NCBI GenBank assembly: GCA_021802115.1
Contig: JAKABA010000231.1
Span: 1 to 6,147 of the forward strand
Length of the DNA: 6,147 nucleotides
Direction: 5' to 3'
Source of the DNA: a bacterium
Lineage (GTDB): Bacteria; Chloroflexota; Dormibacteria; UBA8260; Bog-877
Part shown: piece after piece, positions 1-5,655 of the stretch
Numbering within the stretch: the stretch's first letter is position 1
How the letters are laid out: the number at the start of each line of letters is the position of its first letter
Translations under genes and position numbers: made by a program
The notes under the pieces: model-generated
Database searches by the model: none
What the model was told of the DNA's origin: nothing
What the model saw: the letters and a program-made list of their open reading frames with translations, nothing else

Positions 1-121
1 CGAAGTTGTGGACCACCTCGGCACACACCACACCGTTGGGCCGGCGCACGTTGTGGGCCAGCTGCAGGTACTCGACCACGGAGCCGTCCTTGTTGCGCCG
101 CCGGATGGTGCGCAAATACAT
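1..121 (-). CDS. IS1634-family (IS4-like) transposase, N-terminus, cut by window edge
   Basis: Reading the minus strand from ATG 121-119 gives 40 residues, open to the window edge. They begin MYLRTIRRRNKDGSVVEY, followed by LQLAHNVRRPNG and a segment ending VVHNF. This pattern (YLRT, basic stretch, NKDGS, YxQLAHN, then xVxxNF) is the typical N-terminus of IS1634-family DDE transposases, as I know the family. The catalytic DDE core lies outside the window, so activity cannot be judged. An in-frame GTG at 127-125 and an in-frame ATG at 145-143 are alternative starts. I chose 121 because family members usually start at or just before the YLRT motif and an AGGA lies 9 bases upstream. The outer, 5' end of the element should therefore lie shortly to the right, facing the kinase operon. 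Family call fairly sure; start less so. Confidence 0.72.
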   Translation of the reverse strand, partial: MYLRTIRRRNKDGSVVEYLQLAHNVRRPNGVVCAEVVHNF

Positions 122-145
122 GCCCACCGATCCTAGCACATCCAT

Positions 146-451
146 ATTACTCCTGGCGGGCCAGCGTTTGCCCACAAGATCCCATCCCGGAACCCTGCCG
201 CTCGCACCCGAATGAACTCAAATCATGCCGATCTCAGCCGCAAAGTCCTCTCCACGCTGTCGAACTCGGGACAAACGGCCGTGGGGGCGACACTACCTCC
301 CATCGCCGAATCGCTACTGAGACGAAGTAGGAGGAGGTCAGAGAGCTGCGATGTGCGTGCTTCGCGCGTTCCAGCGGTCGTCGTCCGAACCTGGCTTCAG
401 ATGGCCCTGGGGGCTCAGGTTCGCATCTTGATGGCCCCGCGGTAGGGGTGA
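146..451. other. Intergenic stretch between transposase and TPR gene; probable IS end
   Basis: I see no convincing gene here. Open frames on both strands are short, arginine- and proline-rich and resemble no family. One 26-codon frame on the minus strand (303 to 223) starts with ATG but has no ribosome binding site. Because the transposase at the left edge starts near 121-145 on the minus strand, the terminal inverted repeat of that element should lie in the left part of this stretch. A candidate is described separately at 190-220. Confidence 0.5.
190..220 (-). repeat. Candidate terminal inverted repeat of the left IS
   Basis: Read inward on the minus strand from 220, this segment starts TGAGTTCA, has CGG three bases later, and carries GGGTTC at 195-190. 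A segment at 6051-6076 on the plus strand starts with the same TGAGTTCA, has CGG at the same spacing, and carries GGGTTC at 6071-6076. Both would face inward to IS elements lying outside the 489-5655 gene block. The ungapped match is only partial beyond the first 13 positions, and the GGGTTC offset differs by five bases. The IS boundary is therefore a guess based on position and this resemblance. Confidence 0.3.
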
Positions 452-470
452 GGCACGCACTTGGCGTGCC
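452..470 (-). terminator. GC-rich hairpin downstream of the TPR gene
   Basis: A perfect 7-bp inverted repeat, GGCACGC and GCGTGCC, flanks a 5-base loop, 18 bases past the stop codon of the TPR gene. It is placed where the transcript of the three-gene operon should end. There is no U-tract on the minus strand, which is common for actinomycete terminators but makes the call less certain. It would equally act on transcripts coming from the other side. Confidence 0.45.
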
Positions 471-488
471 CAACCGAGCGACGCGACC

Positions 489-2333
489 TTACGGGACCGG
501 CCATGGCGCGCCCACTCGCTTGAACATGCGCTCAACTATGAGCAGCTGGGGATTCGAGTGCCAATCCCGAGGCACGTTCACCCCCAGAGCTTCATTTGAC
601 AGGTCAGCCTGTCCGACGAGCCCAAGGTGGTACCGGACAGCTAGGCGGTATAGACGGATCAACAGTCGGCTATCCTCCGCCTCGATACGGTCTGCAGCCT
701 GCTCGCCAGCAAGATCCTCGGCCCGAGTATAGAACGACAAACCTTCCCTAAGCCGACCCTGTGCTAGTCTGATCAACCCTTGTGTCGCCGCCACGTACAT
801 CAAGTTGTCATTCGCTCTCGCCAAGACTCGGTCAGCTTCCAGAACCCGGCCGACCATTGCCAGAGCAAAGGCTGTGTTGTTCATCAGGATGGAGCTGTTG
901 GGCAAGCGGCGCAATGCGCTAAGGCCGTAAGTTGAAGCAGCAGCATAATCGCCGGCCACGGTCCCAGCTAAGGTTACGTAAGTCTGGGCGGCATCCACGC
1001 TGAGCGGAAAGGCCGTCGCCCATCGTCTCGACTCGTCAACGGCGGCATCCAGCTCACCGCTTGCCAGGGTTAGCCTGAGCTTGAGGGGAAGAAGTGATTC
1101 TTCGCTTTCGGTTTTAGATAGCTGGCGGTAATACCCCGCTATCTCGTCGTGAACGGATGTACTATTCACGATGTCGGCGAGCATTGCGGCGAGTTGTACA
1201 GACTTGCCCTGGATCCGAGCCAGTTCGCGTCTGAGAACATCGATATACTCGGACCGGGTACGCAGTTTCGATCTCCACTGAATAAAGGAGGCGAACCCGA
1301 TCACCTCACCTGGTGGGCGGGTGCTGCCTCTACCTCTGGACGCGTCGACAACCCGGGCTAGTTCTCTTCGAGCATCTTCGGTACGTCCTTCTTGCAAGAG
1401 GAGGCTTGCCGCCGTCTGGGCGACAGCTGGGTCGGGTCGGAGCCCCATTGACTGAAACTGTCGCAGTTCCCGCAGCGCCATGCCTCTCTGTCCGGCCGTG
1501 TCGAGATATGCAGCAAGACTGCACCTGAGTGCAGGATCGTGCGGAGCTAGGGCCACCGCCGATTGTGCAGCAGCCACTGCCTTGCGTACCGCACCGAGTG
1601 CCGCGTACGAGTAGGCGATGTTGGCAGCGACGGAGGGTCCGCCTGACACGATCCCGCCCGCCTGTCGAAGTTCGCGAACTGCCTGGTCAAACCGCTGGAG
1701 TCGTAGAAGAACGTAACCCCGCAAACTCGCCGCCTCAGTTCCGGCGGACCCAGCCAGGCGCGCTAGCGCCTGTTCAAAGTCACCGCGGTTTGAGGCAAGT
1801 GCGGCGTACAGGCACGTCCAGGGACCCGGCTCTGCCCAGACCCTTGCCAGGCCCTGCTCGGCGTCCCCCTGGTTCCCAGTGGCAATTAGAACCTGGGCTG
1901 CGACATAGGTGGCGGGGCGATCACCTACGTCGGCAACATCACCATCCACGATATCGCGGGCACGATCCCAGGCGAGTCGCGCCGCGTCAGCAGCATCCTC
2001 AATCCGACCCACTGCGAGCAGTGTTTGCGCCAAGCGAGCCCATGCGGTAGGTGAGTCTGGCGCGTCGATGGTCAGTGCCTCCGCCTGAGCTACCCAACTC
2101 TGTCTGGTATCTTCCTCGAATTGGTGAGCTCGTAGCTGAGCTTGGTCGACCACCGCTGTGCGCACTACGTTCCGACCTGAGGGGCGGAGCTGGATCACCT
2201 TGGGTTGGGTCGACTCTGACCGTAGGAAGTCACCGCCGCTTGGAACAACAGCCTCAGCGGGGGTCGCCCAACGCGCCGGGCTTGACAGGCCTCCAGGCGC
2301 GTCGCCCACGCTTAATAGGGCCGCGAGGCTCAC
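489..2333 (-). CDS. TPR-like helical-repeat protein, third gene of XRE-kinase-TPR operon
   Basis: This 614-residue protein is rich in alanine and leucine and built from helix-turn-helix pairs of TPR type. Clear repeat-like units are seen near residues 93-124 (AWARLAQTLLAVGRIEDAA), 203-226, 232-263 (AANIAYSYAALGAVRKA), 264-297, 299-328 and 481-508. Weaker units are at 140-165, 171-195, 413-440 and 515-540. Residues 1-70 are low in repeats and look poorly ordered. There is no signal peptide or membrane segment, so a cytosolic scaffold or sensor is likely. No enzymatic domain is recognised. GTG 2333-2331 overlaps the kinase stop as GTGA, and a weak AGG lies 7 bases upstream, which fits coupled translation. 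TPR proteins behind kinases often bind partners or substrates, so binding the kinase is a reasonable inference. Local GC is lower than in the plus-strand genes: I count 29 of 60 in 1081-1140. Confidence 0.85.
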   Translation of the reverse strand: MSLAALLSVGDAPGGLSSPARWATPAEAVVPSGGDFLRSESTQPKVIQLRPSGRNVVRTAVVDQAQLRAHQFEEDTRQSWVAQAEALTIDAPDSPTAWARLAQTLLAVGRIEDAADAARLAWDRARDIVDGDVADVGDRPATYVAAQVLIATGNQGDAEQGLARVWAEPGPWTCLYAALASNRGDFEQALARLAGSAGTEAASLRGYVLLRLQRFDQAVRELRQAGGIVSGGPSVAANIAYSYAALGAVRKAVAAAQSAVALAPHDPALRCSLAAYLDTAGQRGMALRELRQFQSMGLRPDPAVAQTAASLLLQEGRTEDARRELARVVDASRGRGSTRPPGEVIGFASFIQWRSKLRTRSEYIDVLRRELARIQGKSVQLAAMLADIVNSTSVHDEIAGYYRQLSKTESEESLLPLKLRLTLASGELDAAVDESRRWATAFPLSVDAAQTYVTLAGTVAGDYAAASTYGLSALRRLPNSSILMNNTAFALAMVGRVLEADRVLARANDNLMYVAATQGLIRLAQGRLREGLSFYTRAEDLAGEQAADRIEAEDSRLLIRLYRLAVRYHLGLVGQADLSNEALGVNVPRDWHSNPQLLIVERMFKRVGAPWPVP

Positions 2334-3400
2334 GCGCGGGCCTGCCTATTGGCATGCATGGCCGCTTGCGCTTCGGCATTGTGTAACGTCTTTCTCAAGA
2401 TATCGATACTCCTCAGGAGCCAGTTTAGGTCGTGAGTACTCGTCGCATGACGCCCTGGTCCAACCACAGGCATACGTCGTTCGGGTACCGGATCGCACAT
2501 ATGGCGAACCAGTCCAGTGCTATACGCTCGGATCGACGGTGGTAGTTCCTTTCCAAGGAGCGCATAGGCAGTTTCAAACCAGCCACGAATCTCGTGAGCG
2601 CGTGACGCGTACAGTAAGCGTCGACGATCAGTTGGCAAGGCGAGGTCTCCAGCGATAACGCTCCATTTCGGAAGGAGGGCAATCCCCGTTAGCCCAATCC
2701 CCGTAGCCAGCTCGAAGAAGAGGGAACCGAGACCATAGAGGTCTACCTGCCGGTGTGAGGCCGCTTGATCTTGCCCTAGCTGCCACAACGTCTCAGGAGG
2801 CGCAAAGTTGGGATCTCCTCGGCCAACGATGTACTGCCAAGGTGACGCTCCAGGTAACTGCGTGAGGTCACGAGATCTGCCAAGGTCAGCGACCTTGGCT
2901 GCTACGTCATGGCCAGGGCGCTCAAAGAGTAGGCAGTTTGCAGTTTTGAGGTCGCGGTGCATAACGTGCTTGCAATGCATCTGGTGCACACCAAGGGCGA
3001 CCCCTCGATACAGTTCGAGTCGTTCGGACCAAGGTAGGCGACCACGGTGGGCTAGCAGTTCAACGAGGCACGCGTTTGCAAGCTCCAGAACGTGGAAGCG
3101 CGTGTTGAGTAGCACGTTCTGCCCAGTCGCTGCGAGGGTCACCGAGACCTGAGCCGACGTGGTGTCTAGAAGATTCACTACACCAGACGAGCCGGACAGC
3201 TTAACCAAAAGCTGTCCCTCGTTCTCGAACTCGCGATTCTCGTCAAGGCTGGCACCAGGCTTGAGGATCTTGAGCGCCACATGTGCGCCTGATGGCACAT
3301 GCATGGCTTCGTACACGAGACTGAATGCGCCACTGCCAAGAAAGGCGATCGGGCAGTAATCACCAAGAGGCAGGTTGATAAAGAGCGTGCCTGGAGTCAC
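2330..3400 (-). CDS. Soluble Hanks-type Ser/Thr protein kinase
   Basis: This is a 356-residue eukaryotic-like protein kinase with all main catalytic motifs. These are the glycine loop GSGAFSLV (22-29), the ATP-binding lysine in VALK (K44), a likely helix-C glutamate (E58 or E61), and the catalytic loop HRDLKTAN (148-155, base D150). The Mg-binding motif is DLG in place of DFG (172-174). An APPE segment (200-203) stands for APE, D220 lies in VDLYGLG, and the late PERR arginine is at 306-309. It should therefore be active. There is no transmembrane helix, PASTA or other sensor domain. A helical tail of about 45 residues follows the kinase fold. Unlike PknB-type kinases it is cytosolic and fits inside an operon with a regulator and a TPR protein. 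GTG 3400-3398 overlaps the XRE stop, with GGAG 5 bases upstream. Substrate unknown; the XRE and TPR proteins are obvious candidates. Confidence 0.93.
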   Translation of the reverse strand: MTPGTLFINLPLGDYCPIAFLGSGAFSLVYEAMHVPSGAHVALKILKPGASLDENREFENEGQLLVKLSGSSGVVNLLDTTSAQVSVTLAATGQNVLLNTRFHVLELANACLVELLAHRGRLPWSERLELYRGVALGVHQMHCKHVMHRDLKTANCLLFERPGHDVAAKVADLGRSRDLTQLPGASPWQYIVGRGDPNFAPPETLWQLGQDQAASHRQVDLYGLGSLFFELATGIGLTGIALLPKWSVIAGDLALPTDRRRLLYASRAHEIRGWFETAYALLGKELPPSIRAYSTGLVRHMCDPVPERRMPVVGPGRHATSTHDLNWLLRSIDILRKTLHNAEAQAAMHANRQARA

Positions 3401-3711
3401 GGTAGCTCCGGATACTCGGTGACTTGTGCGTACTTACGCCGCAGCGCGTCAAGTAGCTCAGGGTGCGCTTGGAGAATTCGGAGAATGTCGGGAGGCACGC
3501 GTCCCTCAGCGAGCTCTAGGACGTCAGAGTGGACGCCGTAGTAGTTCGCCGCGCGCCGGCGGAGATCGCTGCCAGGCGACTTCTCGCCACGCTCTAAGCG
3601 GGACAGGTGGGAGGGAGCCACTCCGAGTTCGCTCGCAGCCTTCCGTAGTGAGCGGCCGCTCTCCACGCGAAGCTCCCGAAGCAGGAGCGCCGTCTCTCTG
3701 TTCTTCCCCAC
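3397..3711 (-). CDS. XRE-family HTH transcriptional regulator, first gene of the operon
   Basis: This is a 104-residue single-domain regulator. Residues 8-65 form a Cro/C1-type five-helix fold. The HTH has SLRKAASELG (21-30) as its first helix, then VAPS and HLSRLERGEK as the recognition helix and the conserved RxE/KG turn. The tail, residues 70-95 (GRVPPDILRILQAHPELL), is a helical extension seen in many short actinobacterial XRE proteins and may serve dimerisation. The start is GTG 3711-3709; no in-frame start fits better. AGGA 7 bases upstream could serve as ribosome binding site, but TAGGAT at the same place could be a -10 box of a leaderless transcript. A 38-bp palindrome begins 10 bases upstream of the start, a natural self-binding site. 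The stop overlaps the kinase start (GTGA). Regulation of the operon by this protein is inferred; the HTH itself is clear. Confidence 0.92.
   Translation of the reverse strand: MGKNRETALLLRELRVESGRSLRKAASELGVAPSHLSRLERGEKSPGSDLRRRAANYYGVHSDVLELAEGRVPPDILRILQAHPELLDALRRKYAQVTEYPELP
3398..3409 (-). promoter_or_regulatory. Ribosome binding site deciding the kinase GTG start
   Basis: On the minus strand GGAG (3409-3406) stands 5 bases before GTG 3400-3398. It lies inside the last codons of the XRE gene. Together with the GTGA overlap it supports GTG rather than a later start, and translational coupling of the kinase to the regulator. Confidence 0.6.
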
Positions 3712-3717
3712 GCCACG

Positions 3718-3747
3718 ATCCTACCACCGCGTTGCCCAAAGGGGCAA
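3718..3747 (-). promoter_or_regulatory. Putative leaderless promoter of the XRE-kinase-TPR operon
   Basis: On the minus strand TTGCCC (3747-3742) and TAGGAT (3723-3718) are separated by 18 bases. They fit -35 and -10 boxes of a vegetative actinomycete sigma factor. Only 6 bases separate TAGGAT from GTG 3711, so transcription would begin at or within a base or two of the start codon, giving a leaderless mRNA. The alternative reading is that AGGA in the same place is a ribosome binding site and the promoter lies farther upstream, in which case the palindrome would sit in the mRNA leader as a hairpin. Confidence 0.5.
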
Positions 3748-3758
3748 CAGGGTGGTAG
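3721..3758. promoter_or_regulatory. 38-bp two-layer palindrome, probable operator of the XRE regulator
   Basis: The outer arms CTACCACC (3721-3728) and GGTGGTAG (3751-3758) are perfect inverses. The inner arms GTTGCCC (3731-3737) and GGGCAAC (3742-3748) are also perfect inverses. Two mismatched bases separate inner from outer arm on each side, and the centre is a 4-base AAAG. All four arms share one symmetry axis between 3739 and 3740. It covers the putative -35 box, spacer and part of the -10 box of the minus-strand operon, so a dimer bound here would block transcription. The nested arms could be one long operator or two half-site pairs for a tetramer. It is also about 125 bases from the plus-strand gene and could affect that side. 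Confidence 0.75.
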
Positions 3759-3882
3759 CCGAGGTCGCTCTGGTCGCTCCAGTCCGTCAGTTGCAGGTGG
3801 CCGTGGTCCCTGCCTGTGCTGACGCGGTGCCGCGCATGGGCAGAGCAGCGAGTCGGGGCTTAGGCGGAGCATCATCTATGGG
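3759..3882. other. Divergent intergenic region upstream of the DUF6884 gene
   Basis: This 124-base stretch lies between the palindrome and the plus-strand gene. No strong promoter is visible on the plus strand. The best -10-like match is CATCAT (3870-3875), 7 bases before ATG 3883, without a recognisable -35 box. If real it would also give a leaderless mRNA. TTGCAG (3791-3796) with TGTGCT 18 bases on is a weaker alternative. Confidence 0.35.
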
Positions 3883-4344
3883 ATGGGTCGGGACCCCGCA
3901 GCCTTCCGGAAACGGATCCGGCTCGTCGGTTGCGTCAAGTCGAAGCTGAGCCGCCCGGCGCCAGCCCGGGAGCTGTACACCAGCCCCCTCTTTGCCGGAC
4001 GCCGGCGCTGGGTCGAGCGGACCTGCGAGAAGTGGTTCATCCTCTCGGCCAAGTACGGCGTGGTGGCACCCGAACAAGTGGTGGAACCGTGCGACGAGAC
4101 GCTTGGCTGGATGAGCAGAGAGGAGCGCCGCGCCTGGTCCCGGGCGGTGGTCACCGCCCTGCGGGCCAAGCTCCACGACCTGAGCGCGTACACGTTCGAG
4201 ATCCATCCGGGCGCCGCATACCTCGACTTTGGCCTTAGGGACAGCCTGGTGGCGGAGGGAGCGGCGGTCGAGATACCCTCCCTGCACCTGCGGCTCGGTG
4301 AGCAGTTGGCCCTCTACCGTCGCGGGCCACGGCCGAATGGATGA
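3883..4344 (+). CDS. DUF6884-like protein (YaaA-like motifs)
   Basis: This 153-residue protein starts its fold with LVGCVKSK (14-21), then LYTSPLFAGRR (31-41), WFILSAKYGVV (51-61), a PxxxxEPCDETLG segment (63-75), and a segment with IHPGAAY (107-113). I recognise this order as DUF6884. Its core 'LSxxYGxxxPxxxIxPY' resembles the LYGLLRPLDxIxPY motif of YaaA/DUF328, whose E. coli member binds DNA and protects against peroxide damage. That relation is motif-level inference. The usual tyrosine of the PY(D) motif is cysteine here (C70). There is no signal peptide or membrane segment. ATG 3883 is used because no in-frame start exists just upstream. GGAG lies 13 bases before it, which is far, so initiation may be weak or leaderless. 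The gene ends 9 bases before the glycosylase gene, so the two are co-transcribed and probably act together. Biochemical role unknown. Confidence 0.82.
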   Translation: MGRDPAAFRKRIRLVGCVKSKLSRPAPARELYTSPLFAGRRRWVERTCEKWFILSAKYGVVAPEQVVEPCDETLGWMSREERRAWSRAVVTALRAKLHDLSAYTFEIHPGAAYLDFGLRDSLVAEGAAVEIPSLHLRLGEQLALYRRGPRPNG

Positions 4345-4356
4345 GGACCCCTAATG
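4343..4356 (+). promoter_or_regulatory. Ribosome binding site of the HhH-GPD gene within the upstream stop codon
   Basis: GAGGA (4343-4347) overlaps the stop of the DUF6884 gene and stands 6 bases before ATG 4354. This fixes the start of the long protein and implies that ribosomes finishing the first gene feed the second. Confidence 0.7.
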
Positions 4357-5655
4357 ACTGACATCGTAATCACCAAGACCGAGCGCCTTGGCCCCTTCGA
4401 ATTCCGGTGGCCGGCCAACGTGGAGCCGTTCGAGGGGGGCTGGGACTGCCACGTCACCATCGACGGTGTCCCACACGTCGTCCGGCATGGTATCGGCCAG
4501 CGCGAGGTATACGGGCGGCCACGGGTCCACACCGTGACCTGGCTCGACCGCAATGTCCAGGTGGAGGGCGTCGAAGCGGACGACTACCCGACCAGTCAGG
4601 CGCTGATCAGCCGGCTGCGCCGTCCGGACGGAAAACTGGCCCGCTGGCTGGAAGAGGTCCAGCGGGGCTACGAAGGGTTCGCGATCGTCCGGCACAGGGT
4701 GGAGATCGACGCTCCCCACAGCCCCAACTGCCTGGCCGTGAAGGTGCGCGAGGACGACCTCGCGTCCTGGGCCCGGCACGCCTGGCTGCGGAGCCAGCTG
4801 TCCAAGATGAAACCCCCCGCGGTGCCACCGCCCGACGCCAGCCCCGCATCCTTCCGCCGGACACCTACTAAGCCCGTGGACCAACCCCGTGTGCATGACG
4901 CTCGGGCCGTGGCGGCAGCCCTGCTGCGGCATGCCACCGCCCTGGCCAACCAGCTGACCACCGGTGGCGCTCAGTTCACGCCGGATGCCCAGGCCAACCA
5001 GATGGTGATCGACGACCCCTTCGCCTTCCTGGTGGCGGTCATCGCCGACATGGGGATCAAGGCCGAACGGGCGTGGGCTGTCCCCTATGAGCTTCGCCAG
5101 CGCCTCGGGTACCTGGAGCCGGAGAGGGTCGCCGCCAGCGGCAACGCTGTTGCCCAGGCCGTGCAGGCGAGTCCGAAGCTCCATCGCTTCATCAGCCTGA
5201 TCCCCAAGTGGATCGTTGAGGCGGCCCGGATCGTCAACCTCCAATACGGTGGGGACGCCGGGCGCATCTGGGGCGACACCCCGACCGCCACCGAGCTGCG
5301 GCGACGGTTGGAGCGCTTCCCGGGGATCGGTCAGAAGAAGGCGGCTATGGCCGTCGAGATCTTGGAGCGGGACCTCGGGGTGCCCCTCCAGGACCTGGAT
5401 GGCAGCGACATCGCCTTCGATGTCCACCTCCGCCGGGTCTTCCTGCGCTCCGGGATCGCCGAGCACGACGATGTCCACGAGATGGTCGCCGCGGCCAAGG
5501 CGCTCCATCCCGGGCGCCCCGGAGCCCTCGATCTCCCGGCCTGGGACATCGGTCGGCGGTGGTGCCACCCCCGCCACCCCGACTGCGAGCTGTGCCCTCT
5601 CGGCCTCGCCTGCCCCCGTCTCATCGAGCGCGGGGACAAAGTCCGCGGCACCTGA
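4354..5655 (+). CDS. HhH-GPD DNA glycosylase/lyase with [4Fe-4S] motif and an unrecognised N-terminal domain
   Basis: This is a 433-residue protein, about twice the length of endonuclease III. Residues 1-150 match no family I know. They include PFEFRWP, GGWDCHV, VRHGIGQREVYGRP and a possibly beta-rich stretch. A Pro-rich linker lies at 153-180. The HhH-GPD domain covers about 180-422. Its hairpin FPGIGQKKA (322-330) puts K328 at the place of the catalytic lysine of endonuclease III (K120), and FDVHLRRVF (355-363) puts D356 at its catalytic aspartate (D138). About ten extra residues lie between them. C404, C411, C414 and C420 form the classical C-x6-C-x2-C-x5-C cluster motif. The protein should thus excise a base and may nick the strand; the substrate is unknown. 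The N-terminal segment ADMGIKAERAW has methionine (M233) where many relatives have glutamine. It is tightly linked to the DUF6884 gene. High GC (42 of 60 in 5401-5460). Confidence 0.9.
   Translation: MTDIVITKTERLGPFEFRWPANVEPFEGGWDCHVTIDGVPHVVRHGIGQREVYGRPRVHTVTWLDRNVQVEGVEADDYPTSQALISRLRRPDGKLARWLEEVQRGYEGFAIVRHRVEIDAPHSPNCLAVKVREDDLASWARHAWLRSQLSKMKPPAVPPPDASPASFRRTPTKPVDQPRVHDARAVAAALLRHATALANQLTTGGAQFTPDAQANQMVIDDPFAFLVAVIADMGIKAERAWAVPYELRQRLGYLEPERVAASGNAVAQAVQASPKLHRFISLIPKWIVEAARIVNLQYGGDAGRIWGDTPTATELRRRLERFPGIGQKKAAMAVEILERDLGVPLQDLDGSDIAFDVHLRRVFLRSGIAEHDDVHEMVAAAKALHPGRPGALDLPAWDIGRRWCHPRHPDCELCPLGLACPRLIERGDKVRGT

Noticed and set aside
223..303. 26-codon minus-strand frame in the left intergenic stretch
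   Set aside because: No ribosome binding site precedes its ATG, and it crosses no recognisable family. Chance is the simpler explanation.
1529..2050. 173-residue plus-strand frame inside the TPR gene
   Set aside because: It is Arg/Pro-rich, antisense to a clear repeat protein, and has no recognisable motif.
2158..2658. 166-residue plus-strand frame across the kinase-TPR junction
   Set aside because: It runs antisense to the kinase C-terminus and the TPR N-terminus and has no motif or ribosome site.
3752..3949. Plus-strand frame starting at the edge of the palindrome
   Set aside because: It overlaps the start of the DUF6884 gene out of frame and its product is low-complexity and unrecognised.
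3787..4287. 166-residue minus-strand frame opposite the DUF6884 gene
   Set aside because: It overlaps both the intergenic region and a recognised gene and has no family resemblance.
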